From assembly GCA_016946835.1 (NCBI GenBank), contig JACVTC010000169.1, positions 107,001-171,000 on the forward strand: 64,000 bases of DNA. The letters are read 5' to 3'. This document shows positions 41,318 to 54,207 of this stretch, one piece after another (the first letter of the stretch is position 1; each line of letters starts with the position of its first letter). Made by a program: the position numbers and the translations under genes. The notes below the pieces were generated by a model. The model ran no database searches. It was not told the DNA's origin and worked only from the letters and a program-made list of their open reading frames with translations. Source of the DNA: Neocallimastix lanati (nom. inval.). Its lineage: Eukaryota; Neocallimastigomycota; Neocallimastigomycetes; Neocallimastigales; Neocallimastigaceae.

Positions 41318-42155
41318 TGAGGTGTTACGATACAAATAATAAATAAAAAATAAATAAAAAATTAAATAAACTTTTTAAGATTAATTAATAAATAAATAAG
41401 AATAAAATATTAAAGTATTAAAATATATAATAATGAAATTAAATAATATATAAATAATTAAATTATATAAAATAATGTATTAATTGTATTTATTTAATAT
41501 TGTAATAGTAAACAATTAGATATTTTATTATAAATAATTAAAATTATATTTATTATTATTTTATATTTTTATTATAAAATTTTTATTATACTTTATTATA
41601 TTTTTATCAATATCTTATATTAAATATTATATTAAAATTATATTTTATTATATTTTATTATTATAAAATTATTATATATTTTTTTTATTATATTTTTATT
41701 ATATTTTATATTTTTATTTTTACTCCAATCAAATAAATGTTTTAAAGATATAAAAAGAACAAAGTAAAACAATACTTTAGTTCTTTCTCTTCTTTCAACT
41801 TTATTTTAATATTTTTCTTTTAATTTTTCTATAATGAATTAGTAAATATTTAATATTAGTATAAATAAATAATTAAATAAATAAGTAAATAAAATTTAAT
41901 TATTATCTAATTAAATTGATTAGTTTTGTTTTTGTGTTTTATTATGGTTAAGGATAAAAATAATTTTGGTTAGTTTTAAATATTTAGTTTGTTAGGTAAT
42001 TTAGTTATAATTTAGAGATAAATTTTATTAAAATATTTATTTAAGTTATTTATATTAGAATAGTTAAAATAATATTTATTTTTGTTAGTGAAAAATTAAA
42101 TTTTAAATTATTAGAATATACTATTTTTTTTAAAATAATCTTCAACTCTGTACCA
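41318..42155. other. AT-rich region, LTR-like remnant
   Basis: No gene. A TATA box with a following inverted repeat (atataaaaagaac..gttctttctctt, 41738-41790) suggests part of an LTR whose ends I cannot place. Confidence 0.3.
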
Positions 42156-42160
42156 GAGGG

Positions 42161-43761
42161 TGTAAGAAACTCTAATAAAAAAAATATATTTTATAAGAGT
42201 TTTCTTTTATTATTATTTTTTTTTTCAATTTTATATAAAGTTTGAGTTTATTATTAAATAATATAATAAAGAAAAATACTTATATTGGAGTAAACTATAG
42301 TAGAGAAATTAGAGATATAGTATATGAATATATATATTTTTTTAAAAAAAAAAACACAAAATTTTTTAAGAAAAAGTTTTTTTTTTAGAAAATTTAAATT
42401 TTAAGTTATTATTATTTTAATGTTTCTTTATTAATATTTATTTAATAATAATAACTCTTGATTTCTGAAAAAACAGAAATCAATCGTTATTTTATACTTT
42501 TTTGTTTATTAATTAATTTTAATTTATAATATTTATTTATTTTTGTCATATGTTTATTTAATTAATAATTGTTTAATATAAAATATTAATTATTTCTTGG
42601 CTAAGCTATTGATTGCTAGTCAGCTGTTGTATCTTCAGGAAAGGACTAGCAGAAAAACCTGAAGATTTCTTAATTATAATAATATTAGAACGAATTATAT
42701 TTCAAGGAAATTTATTATTTAATTTATCTAATATTATTGTAAAAATAATTTTAAAACATTAAATATTAAATCTATTATTTAATTTATTTATTATTTAATA
42801 TTATTATGATAATTGTTAGAAATAATTTTAAAACTTTAACTATTAAAGTTTGCTATTAATTTATGGCTTAAATTTTAATTTATCATAATGATAAATAACT
42901 CAAAAGTTCGATGTACTTTTGTTGGGTTTTATTTATTAAATTTATTAATTTATTATTTATTTATTTATTTAATTTTATATAGAAACTACATATATTTAAA
43001 AAGACTATTTAACAACTTTCTTATTCTTTTAATTACAAACTAACTTAACATAATATAACTTTTAATCTTAACTTTTACTTAACAACGACGACTACAGCCC
43101 AGCTCTTCTCTTAATTCAGAGAAATGCTTTATTTTTATGTTATTTAGTTATAATTAACTATTTAATTAATTGTTCCTGTGATTAGAATAAACTATTAATA
43201 ATTATTATTTAAGGAAATATTTAATAACTATATAAATATAAATATAAAATGATAAGAATATAATTAAAACATTGATTTATGCTATAAAATTTATTATTAA
43301 TTAAATATATAATTAATATATAAAATCAAGCCACATATTGAAATTGTTGTAAAATCATTAGATTTAAATTTGATCTATGCCATTAATTTATGTTTGAATA
43401 ATAAAACTAATTTTATATTAATTAAGGTTTGAATATTTCATTTTATATCAATAATTTAATTTTGTATATGAGTCAGCGATATTAATAATTTACCTAAAAT
43501 TAATTTAATAAAGTTTAGTAATAAAATAAATGATAAATATAGTTATATATATGAAAATTATAATAAATTTTATTATTATAAATTTTATTATTATTAATTT
43601 TATTATTATAAATTTTATTTTTTTAATATTTAATTTTATTGTACTTATGTATTTAATTTTTTAATTAATAAAATTTATATTTATAATAATTTCTTTTATT
43701 TTAATTAATAAAATTTATATTTGGACTAAGAAATATAGAAAATATTTCTATATTTTTTACA
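42161..43761 (-). mobile_element. Solo LTR, diverged long family A copy
   Basis: TGTAAGAAACTC to ATTTTTTACA, 1601 bp, target duplication GAGGG (42156-42160 and 43762-43766). Keeps the A plan in reverse: hairpin 42455-42486, then TTGCTAGTC (42613-42621), and stem ATCTTCAGG (42631-42639) with CCTGAAGAT (42658-42666) whose loop GACTAGCA (42644-42651) pairs with the preceding motif. It ends with AAATATAGAAA/TTTCTATATTT (about 43726-43755). Both the stem and loop sequences differ from other copies but pairing is kept. Longer than other A LTRs; an internal insertion is possible. Confidence 0.75.
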
Positions 43762-43766
43762 GAGGG

Positions 43767-44336
43767 ATAAATAACCAAATTATAAGTTACGAAAAATCAA
43801 TAAAATGGAATAATAACCCTCTTCATTAGTTATTGATAATTATAAAATAATATTTTAATAAAAATAAATTAAAAGATTTAAAATTATTTAATAAATATTA
43901 TTTTAATTTAAAGAACAATGTATTTTATATTAAATTATTCTTAAAAGTGTTTAATTAAAATAATTATATAGTTTTATTTTAAATAATTTAAACTTAAAAG
44001 AAAAATATAAAAACTTGTAAATATTTCTTTAAAAATAGAAAAATTAGAATTCAAGAATTAAAAATTTAAAATTTAAGTTTTAATAAATTATTTTCTTTTA
44101 TTCTCATTTATTTTAAATACTTTTTACTAAGAATATAAATATTCTAAATAATAAAAAGTACAATTTTATATTAATAAAGTCTTATTATAAAAAAAATAAA
44201 TATTCATTTCTTACTTTAAACTTTAGTGTTTAAATTAACATTTTTGTGTTAATAACTACTTTTTTTAATTGACACATTATTATCACTTTTAGAAGTAAAT
44301 TCTAAATTAAGATAATAATCAACTTTTATCATGAGT
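43767..44336. other. AT-rich spacer, distant B-like LTR remnant
   Basis: 43847-44331 (TGATAATTAT to CTTTTATCA) resembles the 3203-3956 remnant (tataaaaacttgtaaatatttc, gtgtta..). No gene and no target duplication. Confidence 0.3.
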
Positions 44337-45332
44337 TGATACGGGTGTCACTAAATACCTTGTATTTCCTATTATATACTCTTAATAATAATAAAATAAA
44401 AACTATTATTAAATTTTATTATTAATTATTCTTTTATCAATATTAAATATAATAAAAATTATTATTAAATATTCTTATAAATTTCTTTTATTAATATTAA
44501 ATATAATAAAAATTATTATTAAATATTCTTATAAATTTCTTTTATTAATATTAAATATAATAAAAATTATTATTAAATATTCTTTTATTAATATCAAATA
44601 TAATAAAAATTATTATTAAATATTCTTATTAAAATCTTTTATTAATATCAAATATAATAAAAATTATTACTAAATATTAATATTAAAAATTATATATAAT
44701 TTAAATCATTACTAATTCTTATTTTTATATTAAGTATAATAAAAACCTATTTCAATAAATATTTGATATAAAATACAGAATTATAAGTTTCTGTATAATA
44801 TTTTCTAAACCTTTGAAATAAACTAAAAATAAAACAAAAATCAAAAATAAATTAAATCTTTATTAAAACAGAAATGAACTAAAATACAGAAGAGTTTCAA
44901 TAATAAAAGTGATCTAAAATACAGAAAATATCAATTATGTATAATTCTCTCTCTGAAAACAATATCAAGAAGAAGCTACCGCCCGGAATGCCCTTCATGA
45001 TACAATCTCTAAATTAATTTTTATATTTTAATATAATAAATATTATTTTTTTTAAAATAATTTAAAATAATAGTTAAAAATTAAAATAAAATAATAGTTT
45101 TTTTATTAAGAATATATTAATGATTAATAAAATGTATTAAAATAAAAGTATAAAAAGAAGAATAAATTTCTTTCTTTTTAATACTTGGAACAAATAGTTT
45201 AGTTTTAATTTTAAATAAAGAATATTTTAAAATTTAATTTTTTTCTTGTTTCCAAATTTATTTTTATCATTATGTGTTAATATTTATTTTTTTGTTTTGA
45301 ATATCTTAGTGTTTCAACCCCAGTCCGTGTCA
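44337..45332 (+). mobile_element. Solo LTR, family J (J1)
   Basis: TGATACGGGTGTCAC to CAGTCCGTGTCA (996 bp), target duplication TGAGT (44332-44336 and 45333-45337). Contains four imperfect tandem copies of a ~75-bp AT-rich unit (about 44400-44680) and a TATA box inside an inverted repeat (agtataaaaagaag..ctttctttttaatact, 45149-45186). Inverted copy at 52264-53225. Confidence 0.8.
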
Positions 45333-45338
45333 TGAGTA

Positions 45339-46169
45339 TGTAAAGAAATAATTAAAAATATTTAATTATTTTAATAATTAATTCTTTCTACAATTAATAA
45401 TAAAAAATATTATTAATTGAGATAAAATTAAAAAATATAATGTAAAATTTTGAAAACGAAAATATTAAAACTTAGAGTTTATTATAAGATTATAATAAAC
45501 AACACTAAAAGTCAAAAGTCAAGAGTATTTTAGAAATTATTTTATTATAAAAATTTTTTATTAAAAGTATTTTAAAATATTTGTGTTAATTATTATAATT
45601 TCTTATAATAATAACTCTTGATTATTTTTAGAAGAATCAAGAGTCCTATTTATATTAATTTGATTTCTAATCTTGGAAAATTATTTCTATCTAGAAAAAG
45701 ATTAGAAGAAAAAACTAGATAGATTTCGATTGGTGTTTAATTACATCAATCTTTAGTTAATAAGAAAACCCGAAGAAGGGAGAAAACTTATTAACTAATT
45801 ATATAATAATTTTATTAATATTTAATCACAAGTATAATTAAATAATTAATTCTTTTAATTTTCTTAATTAAAAGTCCAAGAAATAATATAATTTAATTAT
45901 TTCTTGATTAAATAAAATTATCATTTTAATTATAATTTAATTTTCCTTAATTAAATAAAATTATCATTATATTAATACAATAATTCATTATTATAATTTA
46001 ATATATTAATTATTGATAATTTAATTTAATGTAAATAAAATTTAAAACAATAACATTAATTAATAATTAATAAAATTATTCATAAAATTTTATAAAATAA
46101 TAAACTTTAAATATTAATTTTTTAATAAAAAATAAAAATTATTTTGAAAAATAATTATAATTCTTTACA
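45339..46169 (-). mobile_element. Solo LTR, diverged family A
   Basis: TGTAAAGAAATAATT to ATTCTTTACA. Reverse A plan: hairpin 45615-45643, TTCTAATCTT (45665-45674) perfectly complementary to the loop 45698-45707 of stem TCTATCTAG/CTAGATAGA (45686-45723), then TTAGTTAATAAG/CTTATTAACTAA (about 45753-45799). No target duplication found; it starts 1 bp past the J1 duplication. Confidence 0.7.
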
Positions 46170-46704
46170 CATGTTTTTTGAAGTTCATATTGTAAAAGGA
46201 GTGTGAACATTAAATAAATAGATAAATTAACTAATTACTAAATTACACTAAAAGAAATTATTAATACATATTATAAATTTTATTTAAAGATTTATTATTA
46301 AAAATATTTATTATTTATAAATTATATAATTATTTTATTGTTAAAAATACTTTATTAATATTAATATTTATTTTAATAACAATATGGGAAACCTTTCAAT
46401 TATTACTATTCCTAATTCATTTTTACTACTATTTCTAATTCTTTTTTCAGAAAGGCCCCCTCATAAAAAATATGAATTATACATATTTTTATATAATTTC
46501 ATTACATTATTAAATCCAATCATATAAATTAATTAATTACATATATTAATATTTAAAATAATAAAATTTAATTAATATGAAAAATTATTAATATAGAATA
46601 TAAGAAATTTATTAATAGTAAAGAATATAATAATATATTTTTATATAATAAATTATCAAGAATTTAATTAAAAATATCATTATTATTCTATTCTTTATCA
46701 TGTT
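46170..46704. other. AT-rich spacer
   Basis: No gene. GTTCA..TGTGAAC inverted repeat at 46181-46205 and GGGAAACCTTTC / GAAAGGCCCC at 46384-46462 are the only structured spots. Confidence 0.3.
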
Positions 46705-47168
46705 TGATACGATATTTTATTTATGTATCTAAATTAATATTTATTTATGGGCAATGACAATAAGGAATTATGACAAAATAATATATTCTAATATTAAATA
46801 GAAATTACACATACAATAATACAAAATAAAGTAATAAATACATCTTTTTAATGTTCTCTTTATTTATTATTAATTATTAATTATTATATCAATTATTATT
46901 ATTACTCTCTTATATAAATATTATAATTAATTATCTCAAATATATATAATATCTCTTTTTAACTATACTAAAATAAAATATGAAAATAGCTATTTATGTG
47001 AATTAATTTACCATGAGTATAAATTTATAAATAAAAAAATTCTCCGTTTAATAATTATTATTCTAAAATTATAAACTATTATAAAATTATTATTGACCAA
47101 TAATATTTAAGTATTTCTTTAACCTAAAGAATCAACCTAAATACCATTTTTATAGTGGTCACGTATCA
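46705..47168 (+). mobile_element. Solo LTR, family K
   Basis: TGATACGATATT to GTCACGTATCA (464 bp), terminal TGATACG/CGTATCA, target duplication TGTT (46701-46704 and 47169-47172). Relative in reverse at 27794-28269. Confidence 0.7.
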
Positions 47169-47172
47169 TGTT

Positions 47173-47685
47173 TTGATATAGAATGAAACTTTAAATAATA
47201 ATAAATTAAAATAAATATATTAAAGTTATATAGATTATAAGTATAAAATTATTAAATAGTTAAATAGTAAAAAAATTTATATTAATAAAATTATAAAAAT
47301 TACTTGTAAATGTAATTGTTTAGAAATGTTAAATACTTTAGTAAAAATTATTGTTTATAAAAATTACTTTAATTTAGATAACTAATATAAATAGGAATAT
47401 AAAATATTTATTTAATAAAATGTTACTAATTGTCCAGTAAAACTAGATAATAATAAAAAGAATGTTTAAAGATTACTAATTAGCCTGTAAAATTAGATAA
47501 GTTTAGTAGAGGTTTACTAATTACCTTAAGAATTTGTATTATAACTTTTTATAATAAATAATTAATAACGTAAAAGGTTATAAAATAAATTTATTTCTAT
47601 TGAATGAATTTAATTATTTTCTTTTAAATAATTTTATTTAGTATATTAGATAAGGATGGGAAACATGATATATACCATCTTTTAA
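47173..47685. other. AT-rich spacer
   Basis: No gene. Two similar 'attactaatt..ctgtaaaactagataa' segments (about 47425-47460 and 47475-47512) form a weak tandem repeat. Confidence 0.3.
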
Positions 47686-47690
47686 CAGTA

Positions 47691-48631
47691 TGTAATAATT
47701 TAATTATAAAATTAATTAGAATTAAATTATTAACTACAACTTAATAATAACTAAATAATAATTATTATTAAATTGAGAAAACAAAAAAAAGATAAATATA
47801 CTTATCTTCTATAAGAAAGAGTTTATTATAACTAATTATAATAAACTAATAACACAGAATTGTCAAAGAGAAAAGATTATTTTATTTTATTTTATTTTTA
47901 AATTTGTTTTTATTTAAACTTACTTTATTAAAATAGAAATATAAAATATTTATTAATGTTATTACTATATTATAATTGTTATAATAATAACTCTTGATTT
48001 CTCAAAGAGAATTCAAGAGCCTTATTTATACTTTTTTGAAAAATAAGGTTAAATTAAAAAATATTTTCTAATCTTAACAAATCTCTTATCTAGGAAAAGA
48101 TTAGAGAGAAAAACCTAGATAAGATTTTTGATCGATATTCTATCCATATCGATCATCGTATCAATTAGGTAAAACCAATTACTTTTAAAAAGTGATTGGG
48201 AAAAACCCTAATTGACCGATTAGCTAATCTAATTTAATTGATCGAAAATAAAAGAATAAAATAATAAAAGATATTTCGTACAAATAAGGAAAACAACATA
48301 ATAATGATATTAATAACAAAATACAGAATACATTATTAAGTACATATTAGAGTACATAATATATTTGTTTACAATTTAATTAAATAAATAAACTAAAACT
48401 AATAAATTTAATAATTAAATGTATAATTAAATAAACTATAATTATTTATAAATGTATAAATAATAATTAAATAAATTTGTTGTATTAAATTAATGAATAT
48501 TTAATATGAAGTTTAATAAATTATTAATAATATTTAAATGAATAAATATTATATAATTAAATAAAGTTATAATTATAAATTAACTAAGAAAATATAATTA
48601 TTCTATTTAAAAATAATTATAGATTCTTACA
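47691..48631 (-). mobile_element. Solo LTR, family A
   Basis: TGTAATAATTTAATT to AGATTCTTACA (941 bp), target duplication CAGTA (47686-47690 and 48632-48636). Terminal hairpin AATAATTTAATT/AATTAAATTATT (47694-47731), post-TATA hairpin 47991-48019, pseudoknot elements near 48065-48125. Confidence 0.85.
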
Positions 48632-48642
48632 CAGTATGTTAA

Positions 48643-48879
48643 TGTAACAGATACATGGTAACTTCAAGCCTATCCAATGATAGTTCTTTGGTTACGTAAC
48701 GTATCTCTAAACAGCTAGCAATTTCGGCTAATCAAATAAAATCTTTTGTTAATTTCGTACATTAAATTTTATTATTTTATAATTAATTATATAATTAAAT
48801 ACTTAGTTAAATATATTTTATTTAGTGATTAGTAAACTAAGTTAAATTAAATTACTTACCAATCATAACATTATTGACA
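48643..48879. repeat. 237-bp TG..CA repeat (Z2)
   Basis: Reverse-complement copy of 14906-15143 with the same gttacgtaacgta core. No target duplication. Confidence 0.5.
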
Positions 48880-49444
48880 TTGATAAAGTACACCTTTGGT
48901 TCAAGTTCTCTTGTTGGGAGAAGTTTTATAAAGTTGTTATTTAATTATAAAATTTATTTATTTATTTAAAAATAATTATAAAATTAATTAATACATGTAT
49001 TTAATATTTATCTTGAAAATATAAAATAATTATAATATAAATTTGGCATAAAATTGTGCTGTAAAGAATAATTATAAAGAATTATTCTTGTTTTTATATT
49101 TGAAATTCATAATAAACTGTTTTTATATTTGAAATTCATAATAAACTATTTAATTAATTAATTCTCTTAGAGTAACTATTAAGTATTTAAAGTATTTAAT
49201 ATAAAAGTATAAAATAATAATATAAAATATTAAAATAAAATATTCATAAAAATATAAATTTATTATAAAAATATAAAATATTAATATAAAATAATAATTA
49301 TTAAAAATAATTAAAAATATAATAAAATAAAATATTAAATATAAAAATAATAAAAATAATAAAAAGAAATTTATAAATTATTTCAATTTTAACATAACAT
49401 AAAATTTATGTAATAAATTTTATGTTTACATTAATTTTTATGGA
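48880..49444. other. AT-rich spacer with a 29-bp tandem duplication
   Basis: No gene. tgtttttatatttgaaattcataataaac occurs twice head to tail (49089-49146). The rest is long A/T repeats. Confidence 0.4.
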
Positions 49445-49781
49445 GGGTGGTGCGTTTCGGAATGTGGCTTAAATTATTTTTTATAAATTTTTATTTATGA
49501 ATATAATATTTAAACATTAAAATAAAATGGCACATATAATAAAAAATAAAAAAAATAAATAAATAATTTTTATTTATTTATTTTTTTTATTTTTTTATTT
49601 TTTTATTTTTTTATTTTTTATTATCAAATATATATTAAATTATGAAATTATTATAAAATAAAATATTTATTTAATTATTATTTAATTATTTATTTATATA
49701 AAAAAATTTATATATAATACGCCATCTCAAAAAAATGTGGCTTATATCTATTCACGTGCGGTTCCGAAACGCGCTCTCCCC
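49445..49781 (+). mobile_element. MITE-like element P1
   Basis: 337 bp with GC-rich imperfect terminal inverted repeats: GGGTGGTGCGTTTCGGAA at the left and, inverted, GGGGAGAGCGCGTTTCGGAA at the right; the body is A/T only and non-coding. Inverted copy P2 lies 631 bp away. Target duplication is not clear. Could be a non-autonomous DNA transposon; no transposase in the window. Confidence 0.5.
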
Positions 49782-49784
49782 ATT

Positions 49785-49963
49785 TAATATATATTAATTT
49801 CAATATGTTAATAATATTTAGTCAATTAGTTGGCCTAGACTATTTCCTAAATATTTTAATAATAATTATTATATTATTAATTATTAATATTGAAATTTAA
49901 ATAACTGAATTATTGAAATTGAAATTGAAATTGAATTGAAATTCAGTTATTATCTTAACAAAA
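49785..49963 (-). repeat. Fragment of a G-family LTR
   Basis: In reverse it reads TGTTAAGATAATAACTGAATTTC.. and contains 'taggccaactaattg', corresponding to the start of the G LTR (compare 32235-32420). Confidence 0.5.
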
Positions 49964-49975
49964 GACTAAGATAAC

Positions 49976-50239
49976 TTAACACCTCTCTATTCGAGTCGTT
50001 AATAATAAACACTAGAATTTTTTTATTTTTTTATAATTATTTATTGCTATTACATTAGAATATAGCGCAGCACTTTATAACTTTATCCGTTATCAGTTAC
50101 TGGGCTTACACAGGGTAATTTATTTATTTAATAATTATATTTTTATTTATTAATATATTAATATTTATTTTAACAAAATACGTTAATAGTAACACTAGTG
50201 CGTTACAGTTACAAGTTCAATTATTATTTATACATGTTG
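49976..50239 (-). repeat. Fragment of a C-family LTR
   Basis: Matches 14642-14905, including the TATA end and the region of the self-primer (one change in the 11-mer). Confidence 0.65.
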
Positions 50240-50412
50240 ATATAAAACGTAAATAAAAACTTTAATTATTAATAAATTATTTTATTAATAATTACATAAA
50301 AATAAATTAATAAATCATTTGCAAATTCGTGACATAAATAAAACGTGATCGAAAATAACGTGATAAAATTAAAATTATGTAAAGACATAAAATTATGAAA
50401 GAACATAAAAAT

Positions 50413-50749
50413 GGGGAGAGCGCGTTTCGGAACCGCACGTGAATAGATATAAGCCACATGTTTTTTGAGATGGCGTATTATATATAAATTTTTTTATATA
50501 AATAAATAATTAAATAATAATTAAATAAATATTTTATTTATATTAATGTAAATCATCATTTTTTTGAAATATATCACATTTTAAATATTTTTAATAATTA
50601 TTTTTTCAAAGAAATTATATGTGCCATTTTATTTTAATGTTTAAATATTATATTCATAAATAAAAATTTATAAAAAATAATTTAAGCCACATTCCGAAAT
50701 GAAAATTTATGTAAAAAATTTTAAAGCCACATTCCGAAACGCACCACCC
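50413..50749 (-). mobile_element. MITE-like element P2, inverted copy of P1
   Basis: 337 bp, same ends as P1 in reverse. Near its right end the segment AAGCCACATTCCGAAA occurs twice about 40 bp apart, a subterminal duplication absent from P1, and the middle sequence differs. Non-coding; the open frame at 50269-50457 crosses its end by chance. Confidence 0.5.
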
Positions 50750-50761
50750 TCATATTAAATA

Positions 50762-51275
50762 ATGTAAACACGTGATTGTCATATTAAATTAATTTCTACA
50801 TATTATATTTTAATTATAAAATATAATATTTAGCTATATTAGATTCTTATATTTTATTTATATTAAATATTTATATTATTATCTTACTTTATATTATCAA
50901 TATCAAACTTATATTAATACTATTACATATTCATATTAACAATTAATATTTTAATAATTAATTATTTTATATAAATACATGTTTAAATCTTTTGATTAAT
51001 TCTTTGTAGGATTATTGTAATTTAAATTATAGTAATAATTATATAAAATAATAATGTAATAAAATATTATTAATATTAAATAAAACTTATATTTTAAATA
51101 AAAAACTTATTTATTACTAATAATAATATGTTTTAAATAAGAATAAAATTAAATTATTAATTAATTACTATAATTTGGCATCTTGACCTAATCGTTAAGA
51201 CCAAATTATCTAAAAACTTTAACATCTTTAAATTTAGTTATTATTCGTTATTTTAGTTAATATTAAACTTACCTT
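50762..51275 (+). repeat. C/N-type LTR fragment
   Basis: TATA box TATAAATA near 50971 followed by ATTCTTTGTAGGATTATTG (compare N and G). The right part 51226-51275 matches the end of the C LTR (ttagttaat..aaacttaccttttac). Ends not certain. Confidence 0.4.
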
Positions 51276-51289
51276 TTACTGTTATGGCT

Positions 51290-52263
51290 CGAGGAATTCA
51301 AAAAAAAAAATTATATAATATTAAAACACAAAAAAAAATTTTATTCTTTCACAATAATTTTTATTTATTTATTATATTTTTATTTTAATTTTTATTTTAT
51401 TTTTATTATTATTTTTATTTATTTATTTTATTTTTATTTTATTTTTATTATTATTTTTATTTATTTTTATTTATTTTTTTTTTATTTACTTATTTTTATT
51501 ATTTCTATTTTTATTTTCTTATTTTTTCTCTCCCCTAAAAAGGAGTTCCAAGGTAGTCAATTTATATTTTTTTGAAGATATAAAAGTAGCAAAGCCTCTG
51601 GAAGTAGTTGAAGAGATGGAAAAACAATAGATTTTTAAATCTTATTGATTATTTCCTTATTGTAATAAATAGAAATTTTATTATTTCCTAATATTCAAAT
51701 TAACCAAAATAAATCTATAATATAAAAGATGCATTATAGATAAGAATTAAACAAAAAAAAGAGAAGCAGTATTACAATAAAATTGAATACTTTAACTTAA
51801 TTTTGATACTAATTTAATATGTAATCTTATATATTAATTTGAATGACATAATAGAAAATAAAATACATTAATATATGAAAAATCATTTACAATTTTAAAT
51901 ACAGAAAATTTTATTTTATTTATTTCTTTCATTTCAATTATTTCTTAATTCGAAAGACAGAAATATTGATAAAGTTATTTAAGTTGTTTATATACAGGAA
52001 TTATTCCTTATTTAGAAGAATAATACTAAAAGTAATTAGTATTATGTTATTGATAAACTCTCATAAATTTAATTTACCTTTATAAGGAATGAACATAAAT
52101 TTAAATTAAATTTTATGTATAAACTTAAATTTTCAGATCAAATAATATAGTAAAATTATTAATGTAAAGAATACATAAATTTAATAATATTTTAAAAATC
52201 ACATTGACTATATTAAAAGGTTTTTAATAAGAATCAATTTATTACTTCATTCTTTATCATTAT
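51290..52263. other. Microsatellite-rich spacer
   Basis: 51350-51530 is a mixed (TTTTA)/(TTTAT) tract. 51535-51640 is less AT-rich (ctcccctaaaaaggagttcc; gcaaagcctctggaag) with a TATA-like box, probably the edge of an unrecognised LTR. No gene. Confidence 0.35.
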
Positions 52264-53225
52264 TGATACGGGCTGGGGTTGAAACACTAAGATATTCAAA
52301 ACAAAAAAAAAATAAATATTAACACATAACTATAAAAATAAATTTGGAAACAAGAAAAAAAAAATTAAATTTTAAAATATTCTTTATTTAAATTTAAAAT
52401 TAAAATTATTTGTTCCAAGTATTAAAAAGAAAGAAATTTATTCTTCTTTTTATACTTTTATTTTAATACATTTTATTTATTATTAAAATATTCTTTATAA
52501 AAAAACTATTATAACTATTTTATTTTAATTTTTAACTATTATTTTAAATTATTTTTTTTTAAAAAAAAAAAATAACATTTATTAAATTAAAATATAAAAA
52601 ATTAATTTAGAGATTGTATCACGAAGGGCATTCCGGGCGGTAGCTTCTTCTTGATATTGTTTTTCAGAGAGAGAATTATACAGAATTGATATTTTCTGTA
52701 TTTTAGATCATTTTTATTATTGGAATTCTTCTGTATTTTAGTTCATTTTTATTTTAATAAAGATTTAATTTATTTTTGATTTTTGTTTTATTTTTAGGTT
52801 ATTTCAAAGGTTTTAGAAAATATTATACAGAAACTTATAATTCTGTATTTTACATCAAATATTTATTGAAATAGGTTTTTATTATTCTTAATATAAAAAT
52901 AAGAATTAGTAATGATTTAAATATTATATAATTTTTAATAAGAATATTTAGTAATAATTTTTATTATATTTAATATTAATAAAATATTTAATAATTATTT
53001 TTATTAGATTTGATATTAATAAAAGATTTTAATAAGAATATTTAATAATAATTTTTATTATATTTGATATTAATAAAAGAATTTATAAGAATATTTAATA
53101 ATAATTTTTATCATATTTAATATTAATAAAAGATTTTAATAAGAATATTTAATAATAATTTTATTTTATTATTATTAAGAGTATTTAATAGGAAATACAA
53201 GGTATTTAGTGACACCCGTATCATT
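52264..53225 (-). mobile_element. Solo LTR, family J (J2)
   Basis: Reverse copy of J1, TGATACGGGCTGGGG to GACACCCGTATCA on the plus strand (962 bp), with 9-bp terminal inverted repeats TGATACGGG/CCCGTATCA. No clean target duplication; it ends 6 bp before the next LTR. Confidence 0.7.
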
Positions 53226-53231
53226 ACAGTG

Positions 53232-54203
53232 ATTTATACCTAATATTCTTAATTTACAAAAATTAAATTTTGTAGAAGTGAATAAAAGGATAAATACTGA
53301 ATAAAATTGATTTAAGAAATTTAAAAAAAAATAAATATATTTTATTATTAAACACAAAAATGTTTTATTAAAAAAAATTTATTTTTAATTTATTATTAAT
53401 CTTTATTTATTTAATAATTAATTTTGTTTAAATTAATAAAATAATTGTTAAAACTAATAAAATAATAAAATGAAATATTTATTATTTATACTAATTTATT
53501 TTAAATTTTAATAATAAAATTGATTATTAATAACTAATAAAATATATAATAATTTATCAAAATAATTAATAATCATAAAAAATTGATTATTAAAAACTAA
53601 TAAAATATCTATAATAATTTATTAAATAATTAATAATAAAGAATAATTTATAAGAAATATTTACATGTTTTTATATTTTTCTTTGATTTTAAACTATTTA
53701 CATTAAAAATAATAAAATTAATAAAAGAGAAATAAAGAATAATTTATTATTAAATTAAACAATATTTACAATTAAAATGTTAATAAAGATGAGTTTTAAA
53801 ATGGTTATTTTAATTACAATTTGTTTATAAAAGTTGAATTATAAAATAAATAAAATAATCATTATTTTAAATAAAAGTAACTTAAAAATTATTTAACTAG
53901 TTAATTTTAATTTTGAGATGTTTATAAGTTTGTTTATTTGTTATTTATAATTTATTAAATTTGTTTATTATTTTGTTTATTTGTAGTCTTAGAAAAATAT
54001 TATTTATTAATTTATTTTAGTTTTTAATTAAAATTATTAATGATTAATTAAATTATTATTATTTTATTTTAATTATTTTTATTTAATTAATTTTTCTTAA
54101 ATATGGATTTAATTTTTTTTTAGAATGGATTAATTTTTGGGTTAAGTTAGACAGAATTTGTTTTTTATTATTTATTTTAATTTAATAATTTTGTTATTTA
54201 TCA
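53232..54203 (-). mobile_element. Solo LTR, family B (B3), stacked on B2
   Basis: 972 bp, flanked by ACAG on both sides (53228-53231 and 54204-54207); the right ACAG is also the left duplication of B2. Matches 54208-55115 closely. Confidence 0.8.
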
Positions 54204-54207
54204 ACAG

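Noticed and set aside
48895-48925. tRNA T-arm-like motif GGTTCAAGTTC
   Set aside because: No acceptor stem, anticodon arm or D arm can be drawn around it.
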